A DNA stretch of 64,000 bases from DATAEK01 sp036258055 (GTDB taxonomy: Bacteria; Acidobacteriota; Vicinamibacteria; Vicinamibacterales; 2-12-FULL-66-21): NCBI GenBank assembly GCA_036258055.1, contig DATAEK010000051.1, positions 1 to 64,000 on the forward strand. The letters are read 5' to 3'. The notes under the pieces were generated by a model. The model saw nothing but the letters and a program-made list of their open reading frames with translations, had not been told where the DNA came from and searched no databases. Every line of letters begins with the position of its first letter. The first letter of the stretch is position 1. This document shows, piece after piece, positions 51,041 to 60,551 of the stretch. A program made the translations under genes and the position numbers.

Positions 51041-53863
51041 ATGCAGGGCCAGACGATCTCTCACTATCGGATAGGGGAGGAGCTCGGCCGCGGAGGCATG
51101 GGCGTCGTCTATCGGGCCGACGATCTCCGGCTGCATCGACCCGTCGCGCTGAAGCTGCTCCCCGCTGAGCTCGCCGATCATCCCGATGCGATCGAACGCC
51201 TGCGGCGCGAAGCCCGTCTCGCGTCAGCGCTGAACGACCCGCACATCTGCACGATCCACGACGTGGGAGACGAGAACGGACGGCCGTTCATCGTCATGGA
51301 GCTGCTGCGCGGGTCCACGCTGCGGACGTTGATCGGCGGGCGTCCGATGGACGTGCTGCGCGCCCTCGACATCGCCATTGAAGTGGCAGAGGGGCTGCAG
51401 GTCGCGCACGCCCGCTCGATCGTTCACCGCGACATCAAACCGGCGAACATCTTCATCACTGAAGACGGCCACGCGAAGATCATGGATTTCGGCCTCGCGA
51501 AGCTCGCGCAGGATCGCCGGGCCGCAGTCTCGCTGAGCTCGTCGGAGCCTACGGCGTCCGTGTCGATGGAAGAAGGTTCGCGGTCCGGTCATCCGGGCGG
51601 CACCGCGACCTACATGTCGCCGGAGCAGGCCCGTGGTGAGCTGCTCGATTCGCGGACCGATCTGTTCTCGCTGGGCGCGGTCCTCTACGAGATGCTGACC
51701 GGCCAGCGGGCATTCAAAGGGAACACGCCCGCTGTCGTGTTCGATGGCATCCTCAATCGGTCGCCCGAGCCCGCCTCGCGATTGAACCCGGAGGTCCCAG
51801 CCGCGTTCGATCAGGTCATCGACAAGGCGATGGAGAAGGATCGCGAGCTCCGCTACCAGAACGCCGCGGATCTGGCGGTCGATCTCCGCCGTCTCAAGCG
51901 GGCGTTCTCGTCCGGCACGCATGCACTCCCGATTCCCGCGCCGCGGCGGCGCTATACCGGGGTGATCATCGGACTTGGCCTTGCGGTCGCCGCACTCGTC
52001 GCCGTGGTGCTCTGGCGCCGTCCGATCGAGAACCACGCGCTGACCGACAAGGACTCGATCGTACTCGGCGAAGTGGCGAACAACACGGATGATCCGGTCT
52101 TCGACGGCACATTGCGCCAGGCGCTCGCCGTGCAGCTCGGACAATCGCCGTTCCTCGACATCCTGCCCGACGAGCGTGTCTCGGATGCCCTCGCGCTGAT
52201 GGGGAGGCCGCGTGACGCCCGGCTGCTTCCGGAAGTGGCGCGCGAGGCCTGCGAGCGTCTCAGCGGGACCGCGGTGATCGACGGATCGATTGCCCGGCTC
52301 GGCCAGTTGTACGTACTCACCCTCAGCGCCTCTGCCTGTCAGACCGGCAGGGTCCTCGCGCAGGAGCAGGTTAACGAAGACAGTCGCGAGCGCGTGTTGC
52401 AGGCGCTGACACGCATGACCACATCGTTGCGGACACGCCTCGGCGAATCGCTCGGGTCGTTGCAGCGGTTCAACCTTCCCGTCGAGCAGGTCACGACGCC
52501 GTCGCTCGACGCGCTCCGAGCCTACACGCTGGGAAACGCTCGACGGCAGGCCGGTCAGGAGATCGAGTCGATTCCGTTCTTCGAGCACGCGATTCAGCTC
52601 GATCCGGATTTCGCCATGGCCTACACGGCGCTTTCCACCGTCTACGGCAATCTGGGGGAATCACAGCGCAGCGAAGAGTACGTGCAGCGCGCTTACGACA
52701 ACCGGAACCGCGTCAGCGAACGCGAGCGTCTGTTCATCACGTTCCAGTACCATGATCGGATCACGGAAGACGAGCTCCGCGCGATGGAGACGCTCGAGGT
52801 CTGGAAGCAGTCCTACGCCCGGGACTATCGGCCGTCGAACGCGCTCTGCCTGGTTCTCACGCGGCTCGGGCAGTACGAGCGGGCGATCGAGGAAGGCCGC
52901 GAGGCGATGCGACGTAATCCGGCGCATCCGTTCCCGTACTCCAACCTGGCCGCAGCGTATCGCGCCGCCGGACGCTATACGGACGCGCGGGAGACGGCGA
53001 ACCAGGCTGTGGCCCGGAAGTTCGAGACCCTGCCGACGCGGCGGCTGCTGTTTCAGCTCGATACGTTGGCCGGAGACGCGGCGGCAGCGGCGACGCACGT
53101 CCAGTGGGCACGTGGGCGTCCGCGAGAGTTCGACATGGTGGGGGCAGAGGCGCAGGTCGCGGTCTTTCAAGGCCGGATGGCGGACGCGCGGCGCCTCTAC
53201 GACCAGACGATCGAGATGGCGACGAAGGCCGGGTTGCGCGAGGTGTCGTCGGGTTACGCCGTTCAGATCGCGTGGGCCGAAGCGGTTTACGGAAATCGCG
53301 CGAAAGCGCTCGAGCGGATCCGCGCGCTGCTTCAAGGTCCGCTGACGTCCGTCCCGCAGACCCGGGCGGCTGCGGTGCTTGGCTTCGCGGAACAGCCAGA
53401 CGAGGGCGACGCGACGCTGCGGCCGATCGTCGCCCGGTCGGCAAAGACGACCCTCATCGGGGGCACGCTCATGCCGATTGCGCAGGCGGCGATTGCGCTC
53501 GGCCGGAACGCGCCCGACCGTGCGATCCAGGCGCTTCGCCAGGCGGCTCCCTACGAGCTCGGGACAGTCGCCGCCCTGGCGCCGAATTACCTGCGAGGCG
53601 TGTCGTATCTGCGAGCACGATCCTGGCGGGAGGCGGAGCGTGAGTTCCGCACAGTCATCGATCATCGCGGCGTGGATCTGTTCTCACCGCTCCTGCCTGC
53701 CGCTCAGGTCGGCCTCGCGCAAGCGCTGCGCGGCGCCGGCGATATCGACGGCAGCCTTCGCGCCTACGACGAGGCGCTTCGCGATTGGTCCGCCGCCGAT
53801 CAGGACCTTCCGATGCTCCGGGCGGCGATCGGCTCGCGCGGGGCCGTGCGCTCGCAACGTTGA
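51041..53863 (+). CDS. Membrane Ser/Thr protein kinase with C-terminal TPR array (paralogue 2)
   Basis: This 940-aa protein has the same architecture and order as its upstream neighbour: kinase (GEELGRGGMGVVY, VALKLL, HRDIKPANIF, KIMDFGLAK, YMSPEQARGE), TM helix near 305-325 (TGVIIGLGLAVAALVAVVLW) and a TPR ectodomain beginning DSIVLGEVANNTDDPVFDGTL. Many segments match paralogue 1 closely, for example NRVSERERLF against DRVSERERFL. The pair therefore arose by tandem duplication followed by divergence. Both may heterodimerise, as Hanks kinases often do; that is inference. The gene ends 236 bases before a lone receiver. Confidence 0.92.
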   Translation: MQGQTISHYRIGEELGRGGMGVVYRADDLRLHRPVALKLLPAELADHPDAIERLRREARLASALNDPHICTIHDVGDENGRPFIVMELLRGSTLRTLIGGRPMDVLRALDIAIEVAEGLQVAHARSIVHRDIKPANIFITEDGHAKIMDFGLAKLAQDRRAAVSLSSSEPTASVSMEEGSRSGHPGGTATYMSPEQARGELLDSRTDLFSLGAVLYEMLTGQRAFKGNTPAVVFDGILNRSPEPASRLNPEVPAAFDQVIDKAMEKDRELRYQNAADLAVDLRRLKRAFSSGTHALPIPAPRRRYTGVIIGLGLAVAALVAVVLWRRPIENHALTDKDSIVLGEVANNTDDPVFDGTLRQALAVQLGQSPFLDILPDERVSDALALMGRPRDARLLPEVAREACERLSGTAVIDGSIARLGQLYVLTLSASACQTGRVLAQEQVNEDSRERVLQALTRMTTSLRTRLGESLGSLQRFNLPVEQVTTPSLDALRAYTLGNARRQAGQEIESIPFFEHAIQLDPDFAMAYTALSTVYGNLGESQRSEEYVQRAYDNRNRVSERERLFITFQYHDRITEDELRAMETLEVWKQSYARDYRPSNALCLVLTRLGQYERAIEEGREAMRRNPAHPFPYSNLAAAYRAAGRYTDARETANQAVARKFETLPTRRLLFQLDTLAGDAAAAATHVQWARGRPREFDMVGAEAQVAVFQGRMADARRLYDQTIEMATKAGLREVSSGYAVQIAWAEAVYGNRAKALERIRALLQGPLTSVPQTRAAAVLGFAEQPDEGDATLRPIVARSAKTTLIGGTLMPIAQAAIALGRNAPDRAIQALRQAAPYELGTVAALAPNYLRGVSYLRARSWREAEREFRTVIDHRGVDLFSPLLPAAQVGLAQALRGAGDIDGSLRAYDEALRDWSAADQDLPMLRAAIGSRGAVRSQR

Positions 53864-54099
53864 CGGCGTTGGTCCGCCCAGGCTGAACACCACCGGAGAG
53901 GTCCTCCCGAAGCCACACATCAGGATTCGCATCCCTTCGTTCACCCCTTGGGGAACCCTGGGTTCTGTTGCGGCAGAGCCGTTGTCACACATTTTCCCTT
54001 GGCATCAGTAGTGCATTAATCACCTTCACGCCGACTGAGCCTGCCCTGGCGATCACCGCATCTTCCGGTGAATGCCCGTGCGTTTCCCAATCGAGTCAG

Positions 54100-54453
54100 A
54101 TGGCTACCGTTCTACTGGTGGAGGACAACGACGACGTTCGCGACATGATGGCGCTGGCGCTCCAGATCGCCGGGAACTTCGTAATTACCGCGAGAAACGG
54201 CGCCGAAGCGCTGGATCTCCTGCACGACCAACCCCGACCGTGCCTCATCATCCTCGACCTGATGATGCCGGTCATGAACGGATGGGAGCTGAAGGCCGCG
54301 CTCGTGAGCGACCCGGCGCTTTCCGATATTCCGACGATCGTCGTGTCCGCTCTGAGTGACGAGATGATGGCGCGCGCAGGTGGCACCGAGTTCCTGGCGA
54401 AACCCGTCGATATCGATCGGCTCATCGAAGCCGTCTGTCAACACTGCCACTGA
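54100..54453 (+). CDS. Single-domain response regulator
   Basis: A 117-aa CheY-like receiver: VLLVEDNDDVRDMM with the acidic pair, phospho-Asp in LIILDLMMPVMNG and Lys in FLAKPVD. There is no output domain. ATG at 54100 opens the receiver directly; the upstream extension to 53968 has no receiver character. It has no adjacent kinase gene except the Ser/Thr kinases, so its histidine kinase partner is elsewhere. It ends 20 bases before the converging FtsB-like gene. Confidence 0.88.
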   Translation: MATVLLVEDNDDVRDMMALALQIAGNFVITARNGAEALDLLHDQPRPCLIILDLMMPVMNGWELKAALVSDPALSDIPTIVVSALSDEMMARAGGTEFLAKPVDIDRLIEAVCQHCH

Positions 54454-54473
54454 TTGGTCTGACCGTCGGATTT

Positions 54474-54929
54474 CTACCGGCTGTGCGGGGCGCCGTGTGC
54501 GGGTGTGCGATCTCTGAGGGCCGCCCTGGAGTCCTTCTGAGCGGGCTTCGTGTCTTTCAGGATGAAGAGCAGTTCGCCGGGCCGAATCAGGCCGAGCTCT
54601 TCACGAGCGACCGACTCGATGGCCTTCGGGTCCTCGCGGAGGCGACGAGCCTCGTCACGAAGCTGCGCGTTCTCCTGACGCAGACGGGCCACCTGCGCTT
54701 CCTGCTCGCGGGCTTGCCGCCGGGCCCGCATCGTTTCCATGAATCCCTTTTCGCCGACGAGCGCGTCCACGACGAGCACGACCGTCACGAAGATCAACAG
54801 GAAATGGATCACCTTCCGCCGCAGCGGCGACGCGGGTGAAGCGACCGGCTGTCGGCGTCGGAGTGGCGCCGGCGTCCTCTTGAGCCGAGGGGTATCCGAT
54901 TGGACTGGGAGACCGGGTGTGGGGGACAT
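54474..54929 (-). CDS. FtsB/DivIC-like septum formation initiator protein
   Basis: This 151-aa protein has one TM helix at about 41-57 (VIHFLLIFVTVVLVVDALVG). A coiled coil follows (RARRQAREQEAQVARLRQENAQLRDEARRLRE), then the hallmark IESVAREELGLIRPGELLF. That is the FtsB fold used in the FtsQLB cell-division complex. A Pro-rich N-terminal extension of about 35 residues and a C-terminal basic tail are longer than in E. coli FtsB (about 100 aa). The neighbours are not division genes. It may function with FtsL/FtsQ elsewhere, but the context gives no proof. Confidence 0.85.
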   Translation of the reverse strand: MSPTPGLPVQSDTPRLKRTPAPLRRRQPVASPASPLRRKVIHFLLIFVTVVLVVDALVGEKGFMETMRARRQAREQEAQVARLRQENAQLRDEARRLREDPKAIESVAREELGLIRPGELLFILKDTKPAQKDSRAALRDRTPAHGAPHSR

Positions 54930-54981
54930 GGGTCCGGGACAGATCTGTACCTAGTCTTTTCGTTCGCAGCCCGGCCGGAGT

Positions 54982-55314
54982 TTAGGCCTGTCCGCTCTTG
55001 GTCGACTCACCGACCCACCGCAGGTAGGCTTCGTTGCCGTCCACGATCGAGAGCACCAGGAACTCGGGAACCTCGTAAGGGTGCATCTCTCGCACGCGGT
55101 CCCACAGCGCGATCACGCGATCGCGCGAGGTCTTGATAATCACCTGGCGCTCGGTCTCCTGCTCGACGCGGCCTTCCCAGCGATAGACCGATTCCATCAC
55201 AGCCAAAAAGTTCACGCAGGCAGCCAGACGCTCTTCCACGAGCGTCCGCCCAAAGGACGCCGCGTCGGCGTCGGCGGGCAAGGTGGTCAAGACGACAACG
55301 TAATCTGAGCTCAT
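54982..55314 (-). CDS. cutA: CutA-family divalent-cation tolerance protein
   Basis: A 110-aa protein with the CutA1 core: VVVLTTLPADADAASFGRTL, LVEERLAACVNFL and VYRWEGRVEQETERQVIIKT. HPYEVPEFL follows, the usual C-terminal signature. CutA forms trimers of ferredoxin-like fold and has been linked to copper tolerance, but its molecular role is not firmly known. It is upstream of the FtsB-like gene on the same strand (52 bases) and may be cotranscribed. Confidence 0.93.
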   Translation of the reverse strand: MSSDYVVVLTTLPADADAASFGRTLVEERLAACVNFLAVMESVYRWEGRVEQETERQVIIKTSRDRVIALWDRVREMHPYEVPEFLVLSIVDGNEAYLRWVGESTKSGQA

Positions 55315-55353
55315 CGCACTCTGGGCGGTCTATCCAGGTTCTAGGGTTCTACA

Positions 55354-55440
55354 GTTCTCGGGTTCTATCGTTCTCAGGTTCTCAAGCTCGAGTTCCAGAG
55401 TTCTCGGTCCAGAACCTGAGAACCTATAGAACCCGAGAAC
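55354..55440. repeat. Long hairpin built of GTTCT/AGAAC repeats
   Basis: Arm 1 (55354-55382) and arm 2 (55411-55440) are almost perfect reverse complements over about 30 bases, with one small mismatch cluster. They are separated by a 28-base loop that itself contains GTTCC/GTTCT units. Further GTTCT copies flank arm 1. It lies between the PLP-enzyme stop and the cutA start on the minus strand, so the transcript would fold into a strong stem. Confidence 0.8.
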
Positions 55441-55456
55441 CAGAGAACGACAAGCA

Positions 55457-56608
55457 TCACTCCAGCGCCTGTTTCAGGTCATCGATCAGATCCGCGGGAT
55501 CCTCGACGCCTGTGGAGATCCGGACCATGCTGTCGGTGAGCCCGATCTCGCGCCGCCGCTCCGGCGGGACGGATGCGTGCGTCATCGACGCCGGGTGACA
55601 CACCAGTGTTTCGACGCCACCCAGACTCTCCGCGAGCGCCATCAGGCGGACGCGGTTGCAGACGCGGCGCGCCTTCTCGAACGTACCGACATCGAACGAT
55701 AGCATGCCGCCGAAGCCGCGCATCTGCCGCCTGGCGAGCTCGTACTGGGGATGCGACGGCAGCCCCGGGTAGAACACCTGTTCGACCGCGGGATGCGTGG
55801 CGAGAAACTCCGCGAGCGCCTGGCCGTTGGTGTTGTGCTGCGCCATCCGCAGCGCCAGCGTCTTCGTCCCGCGCAGGACAAGCCACGAGTCGAAAGGACT
55901 CAGGATGGCTCCGGCTGCGTTCTGGATGAACTTCAGCCACTCGATGTGCTCGTCCCGCACGGCCACGACGATGCCGCCGACGCTGTCGCTGTGGCCGTTG
56001 AGATATTTGGTCGTGCTGTGGATGACGAGGTCCGCCCCGAACTCGATCGGACGCTGGACGCTCGGGCTGGCGAAGGTGTTGTCGACGACCAGCCACGCCT
56101 GGTGGCGGTGGGCAATCTCCGCCGCGCGCGCCATGTCGGTCAGACGCATGACCGGGTTGGTCGGTGTCTCCACGAACAACAGCCGCGTCTCGGGCCGCAT
56201 CGCCTGCTCGACGAGCTCGAGCTGCGACGTGTCGACGTAGCTGAACGAGAGGTCGTATCTCGAGAGGACCTTGTCGAACAACCGGAACGTCCCGCCGTAG
56301 GTGTTGTCGGTCACGACCACGTGATCGCCGGCCTTCAGCATCGTGGCGATGGCCCCGATCGCGGACATCCCGGACGCGAACGCGTAGGCCGCGCGACCAC
56401 CTTCAATCGCCGCGATGTTCTGTTCGAGCGCTCCGCGCGTTGGATTCTGTGTGCGCGCGTACTCGTAGCCCTTGTGCCGGCCGAGCTCGTCCTGCACGTA
56501 GGTGGAAGTCTGGTAGATTGGCGTGATGATGGCGCCGGTCGACGGATCGGGCTGCTGACCGGCATGGATGCAGATCGTGGAGAAACGCGCGCTCGGTGGA
56601 AGTGTCAT
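55457..56608 (-). CDS. Cys/Met-metabolism PLP enzyme (cystathionine gamma-synthase/lyase type)
   Basis: This 383-aa trans-sulfuration enzyme shows STICIHAGQQPDPSTGAI at the N-terminus, YEYARTQNPTR, FASGMSAI and VETPTNP. The PLP lysine lies in HSTTKYLNGHSD, with the C-terminal motif RISTGVEDPADLI. Whether it is a gamma-synthase (metB), a gamma-lyase (mccB-like) or a methionine lyase cannot be decided from sequence alone. ATG at 56608 (MTLPPSARF) is the usual family start; 56698 adds unconserved residues. It is upstream of cutA on the same strand, separated by the long hairpin. Confidence 0.92.
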   Translation of the reverse strand: MTLPPSARFSTICIHAGQQPDPSTGAIITPIYQTSTYVQDELGRHKGYEYARTQNPTRGALEQNIAAIEGGRAAYAFASGMSAIGAIATMLKAGDHVVVTDNTYGGTFRLFDKVLSRYDLSFSYVDTSQLELVEQAMRPETRLLFVETPTNPVMRLTDMARAAEIAHRHQAWLVVDNTFASPSVQRPIEFGADLVIHSTTKYLNGHSDSVGGIVVAVRDEHIEWLKFIQNAAGAILSPFDSWLVLRGTKTLALRMAQHNTNGQALAEFLATHPAVEQVFYPGLPSHPQYELARRQMRGFGGMLSFDVGTFEKARRVCNRVRLMALAESLGGVETLVCHPASMTHASVPPERRREIGLTDSMVRISTGVEDPADLIDDLKQALE

Positions 56609-56727
56609 GGTCTGTTGGTGAATCGACGTACGGGGACCTCGTCCGGATCGTACCGGGTGCAATCGTAGCGCCCTGCAATTCGGCGAGCCCCGTACCATAG
56701 TCTGTTATCATTCGATTTTCAATTCGC

Positions 56728-58878
56728 ATGGCCAGCCCACGACCCCCGGTCGAACCCACACCGGGCCGCCGCCGGCAGCCGGCGAGCCTGCCGCTGCCGC
56801 CAGGGGTCGATAGCCGGACCTCGGTGCGCGACCTGCTCCTCCGATCCTGGGCCGGCCGGCTGTTCATCATCGCCACGCTGCTGAAGTTGATCGTCGCCGC
56901 GCTGCGGAGCCTGGGCGAGCTCCCCGCGTTCGTGCAGATCCTGAGCAGCGCAGCGACGATCGGCCTGGCGATCTCGATCGTCTACTTCGTGGGCCGGCTC
57001 GTCGCCCTCGTCAACCTGCGGCTGCTCTGGCGCGTACGCCGAAAACTGATCCTCTCGTACATCTTCATCGGCGTGGTCCCGGCGCTCCTGCTCGTGTTCT
57101 TTTTCGTTCTCGGCGCCTGGGTCCTGTCGCTGAATCTCAGCGCGTATCTCTTCAAAGACGGCTACGAAGACGTGGTGAAGAACGCCGCACTTCTGGCGGA
57201 CGCTGCGGCCGCGGAGATCGCACGCAAGCCCGAAACCGCGCGCGAGACGATCGAGCGCGTGCAGCGGAACGGCTCGCGCAGCCTGCGCTATCCGAACCTC
57301 TCGATCGTGTTCGTGCCGGTGGGGAAGTCCGATATCGGGATCGTGAGCGCGGGCCCATGGGATCACATCGAACAGCCCGTCGCAGCGCCAGAGTGGGTAC
57401 AGAAGGTCTCCGCTTTCGCCGGGACGCTGGCGCTCGTGCCACCGGAACGTGGAGGTGACGCCGAGCTCATCGTGCGCGCTGCCAAACCAGTGGAATCCGG
57501 CGCCAGACGCATCGGCTACGTCATCGCCGATATCCCGATCGACAGCGAGGTCCTCGATCGTCTCTACGACGTGACGAGCATCAGAGCGGGCAGCGTGCGG
57601 ATCAGCACCGATGAGGCCAGCGCCCTGATGCCGCCGGGCAGTGTGGCATCCACCACTGCGTCGGGAGGCAGCCAATCGCTGTTCCGTCAGAGCGTGACGT
57701 TCCTCGACGTGACCGATTGGCCGACGGGGACCCTGAGACGTGCCACCGTATCGATGACGTTCAAGCCGGGCGATTTGTACGGACGGCTGGCGCGCGCACA
57801 GAATACTCAGCTCGGCCCCGTCACGATGGCTCAGGGCATCTTTCTGGCGCTGATGGCCGTGGCGGTCCTGTTCCTGGTCATCGAAATCATCGCGTTGATC
57901 ATGGGGCTGGCGCTCGCGCGATCGATCACGAGCTCGATCCATCAGCTCTTCATGGGCACCGAACGCGTGCGGCAAGGGGACTTCACGCACCGGATCGACA
58001 TCCGCACGAAGGATCAGCTCGGAGAGCTGGCCGACTCGTTCAACCAGATGACCGGCAGCATCGAGAACCTCCTCCAGACCGCGGCCGAGAAGAAGCGGCT
58101 CGAGGAGGAGCTGCGGATCGCACGTCAGATCCAGATGTCGCTGCTGCCACGTGGGCCGCTCGATGTGCCGGGCCTCGCCGTCACCGCGCTCTGCGTGCCG
58201 GCCCGAGAAGTCGGTGGGGACTACTACGACTTCTTTCCGCTCGCGGACGCGCGGCTGGGCGTGTTGATCGCCGACGTCGCGGGCAAAGGCACGTCCGCCG
58301 CGCTCTACATGGCGGAGCTGAAGGGCCTGGTCCTCTCTCTCAGCCAGATCTATCAATCTCCGCGGCAGCTGCTGATCGAGGTCAACCGGATCCTGTCGGA
58401 GAACCTCGACAGCCGCAGCTTCATCACGATGACCTACGCCGTGTTGGACCTGGCGGGCGGGACGATGACGTACGCCCGTGCCGGCCATACGCCGCTCATC
58501 TTCGTGCCAAGTCCCGCGACGTCTACGGTTGCGCAAGTGCTGACCCCGAGCGGCATGGTCCTCGGTTTGCGCATCGACGGAGCCGCCGAGAAATTCGCCG
58601 AGCTGCTGGAAGAGCAACGGGTGACACTCCACGCCGGCGCGATCATCGTGCTCTACACCGACGGCATCACCGAAGCCATGAACGCCGAGAGCGATCTCTT
58701 CGGCGAGTCGCGCCTGAGCCGCATCGTCGAAGAGCACGGTCACCTGGATTCGGGCGAGCTCCGCGAGCGGATCCTCCGCGAGATCGAGGCCTTCGTGGGC
58801 AACGCCGATCAACACGACGATATGACGATGATCCTGATGAAGGTCGATCGCGCGGTGGCCGAGAAGGTGGCGGTGTGA
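56728..58878 (+). CDS. Membrane-bound HAMP-PP2C (SpoIIE/RsbU-type) phosphatase
   Basis: A 716-aa protein. The N-terminal part has helices near 45-62, 70-92 and 108-132. An extracytoplasmic sensor region follows (about 140-365), then a helix near 372-394, a HAMP domain (ITSSIHQLFMGTERVRQGDF) and a coiled segment. The PP2C domain shows VGGDYYDFF, IADVAGKG, LYTDGITEAMN and QHDDMTMIL. Such enzymes dephosphorylate anti-sigma antagonists in response to an outside signal. Its stop overlaps the amidohydrolase start as GTGA (58875-58878), placing it first in a three-gene coupled operon. Confidence 0.92.
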   Translation: MASPRPPVEPTPGRRRQPASLPLPPGVDSRTSVRDLLLRSWAGRLFIIATLLKLIVAALRSLGELPAFVQILSSAATIGLAISIVYFVGRLVALVNLRLLWRVRRKLILSYIFIGVVPALLLVFFFVLGAWVLSLNLSAYLFKDGYEDVVKNAALLADAAAAEIARKPETARETIERVQRNGSRSLRYPNLSIVFVPVGKSDIGIVSAGPWDHIEQPVAAPEWVQKVSAFAGTLALVPPERGGDAELIVRAAKPVESGARRIGYVIADIPIDSEVLDRLYDVTSIRAGSVRISTDEASALMPPGSVASTTASGGSQSLFRQSVTFLDVTDWPTGTLRRATVSMTFKPGDLYGRLARAQNTQLGPVTMAQGIFLALMAVAVLFLVIEIIALIMGLALARSITSSIHQLFMGTERVRQGDFTHRIDIRTKDQLGELADSFNQMTGSIENLLQTAAEKKRLEEELRIARQIQMSLLPRGPLDVPGLAVTALCVPAREVGGDYYDFFPLADARLGVLIADVAGKGTSAALYMAELKGLVLSLSQIYQSPRQLLIEVNRILSENLDSRSFITMTYAVLDLAGGTMTYARAGHTPLIFVPSPATSTVAQVLTPSGMVLGLRIDGAAEKFAELLEEQRVTLHAGAIIVLYTDGITEAMNAESDLFGESRLSRIVEEHGHLDSGELRERILREIEAFVGNADQHDDMTMILMKVDRAVAEKVAV

Positions 58879-60551
58879 CCGACGGCCGTGCGGATCTCGT
58901 CGTCCTGAACGCGAAGGTGCACACCGTCGATCCGGACCGACCTGCGGCGCAGGCTGTTGCGGTGCACGCCGGGCGGATCACGCGGGTTGGAACAGACGCC
59001 GAGGTCCGCCGGTTAGCGGGCGCCTCGACTCGTGTGATCGATGCGGGCGGCCGGCTGGTGTTGCCCGGATTCAACGACGCCCACGTTCATCTCCTGTGGG
59101 GCGCTGAGGAGCTCGTCGGCGTCGATCTGCGACCCGCGAAGAACGCACGGGAGCTGGCGGCGCGGCTGGCTGCGTACGCCGCGCGAGTTCCAAGAGACAG
59201 TTGGATCCTCGGCGGGTACTGGGACCACGAAGCCTGGCCAGGCCGTGTTCTGCCGGCGCACGATGCGATCGATGCGGCCACCCCGGATCATCCGGTGTTC
59301 GTGAAACGGCTCGACGGTCATATGGGCCTGGCGAACACGCTCGCCATGCGACGCGCCGGGATCACACGCGACACGAAGTCACCCGACGGAGGCTCGATCG
59401 TCCGTGATGCGGACGGCAATCCGACCGGGATCTTCAAAGACAACGCGATGGATCTCATCACCCGCGCCGTGCCCGAGCCGACGCTGGCTGAAACGATCGA
59501 CAAGACACGCGCCGCCTTGAAGCATGCCGCGTCGCTGGGCGTGACGACGCTGCAGGACATGACCGCCAGCGGCATCGAGCTGCGCGCGTACCAGACGCTC
59601 CGGGCGTCAGGCGAGCTGACCGCGCGGATCTACTCCATTCAGAATCACGGTATCGCCGGCGTGCGCGACGCCGGCGTGATGACCGGATTCGGCGACGAGT
59701 GGCTCCGAATCGGCGGGATCAAGATCTTCTCCGACGGATCGATGGGATCTGCGACGGCCGCGCTTTTCGACCCGTATTCGGATCAGCCCGAGACGAGCGG
59801 CCTCCTGATCCATACGCCGGCGGACCTCGAACGGGCGATCTTCGACGCCGACGCCGCGGGCTTCCAGGTGATCGTCCATGCCATCGGTGACCGCGCCAAC
59901 GCGCTTGTCCTCGACGCGTTCGAGCGGCTGGTGGCGGCACGCGGGGTCAGGGACCGGCGCGCCCGCATCGAACACGCGCAGATCGTGCGCAAGAGCGACC
60001 GCAAGCGATTCCGGGAGCTCGGCGTCATCGCGTCGATTCAGCCGAGCCACGCCATCGACGACATGCGATGGGCGGAAGCGCGCATCGGCCGGACCCGCTG
60101 TGAAGTGGCCTACAACGTCGGGGCGTTCGTGACAGCCGGCGCTCGGATGGCCTTCGGTACTGACTGGTTCGTCGAGCCGCTCGACCCGATGCTCGGGCTC
60201 TATGCTGCCGTGACGAGGCAGGCAACGGATGGCACACCCTCAGGCGGGTGGTTCCCCGACGAGCGGATTACGATCGAACAGGCGATCGAGTACTACACCA
60301 TGGGATCGGCGTACGCCGAATTCGCCGAGAGCTGGAAGGGCAGCATCACCGAAGGCAAGGCCGCCGACCTGGTCGTGCTGTCGCGCGACATCCTGACCGC
60401 GTCACCGCGGGAGATTCTCGATACCAACGCGGTCTACACGATCGTCGGCGGCCGCGTCGTGTACGAGAGAGATGCGCAATCGGCGAGCGCCGGCGCCCTT
60501 CGCGCCACCGATGCACAGGCTCACGACGAGATGCGTGTTCCTGCCCGATGA
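58875..60551 (+). CDS. Amidohydrolase of the YtcJ-like (Amidohydro_3) family
   Basis: A 558-aa metal-dependent hydrolase. The HxH motif is in LPGFNDAHVHLLWG, and the YtcJ signatures SDGSMGSATA and HAIGDRAN follow. IEHAQIV and a late FGTDWFVEPLDP carry the remaining metal ligands. The substrate is unknown; the family acts on amide or related bonds. GTG at 58875 gives MTDGRADLVVLNAK, overlapping the phosphatase stop. The gene is bounded on both sides by 4-base overlaps, so translation is coupled through the operon. Confidence 0.9.
   Translation: MTDGRADLVVLNAKVHTVDPDRPAAQAVAVHAGRITRVGTDAEVRRLAGASTRVIDAGGRLVLPGFNDAHVHLLWGAEELVGVDLRPAKNARELAARLAAYAARVPRDSWILGGYWDHEAWPGRVLPAHDAIDAATPDHPVFVKRLDGHMGLANTLAMRRAGITRDTKSPDGGSIVRDADGNPTGIFKDNAMDLITRAVPEPTLAETIDKTRAALKHAASLGVTTLQDMTASGIELRAYQTLRASGELTARIYSIQNHGIAGVRDAGVMTGFGDEWLRIGGIKIFSDGSMGSATAALFDPYSDQPETSGLLIHTPADLERAIFDADAAGFQVIVHAIGDRANALVLDAFERLVAARGVRDRRARIEHAQIVRKSDRKRFRELGVIASIQPSHAIDDMRWAEARIGRTRCEVAYNVGAFVTAGARMAFGTDWFVEPLDPMLGLYAAVTRQATDGTPSGGWFPDERITIEQAIEYYTMGSAYAEFAESWKGSITEGKAADLVVLSRDILTASPREILDTNAVYTIVGGRVVYERDAQSASAGALRATDAQAHDEMRVPAR

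Noticed and set aside
56719..58815. 698-codon open frame on the minus strand
   Set aside because: It lies opposite the PP2C gene, has low-complexity Arg/Asp/Gln/His-rich composition and no domains. It is a GC-driven antisense shadow.
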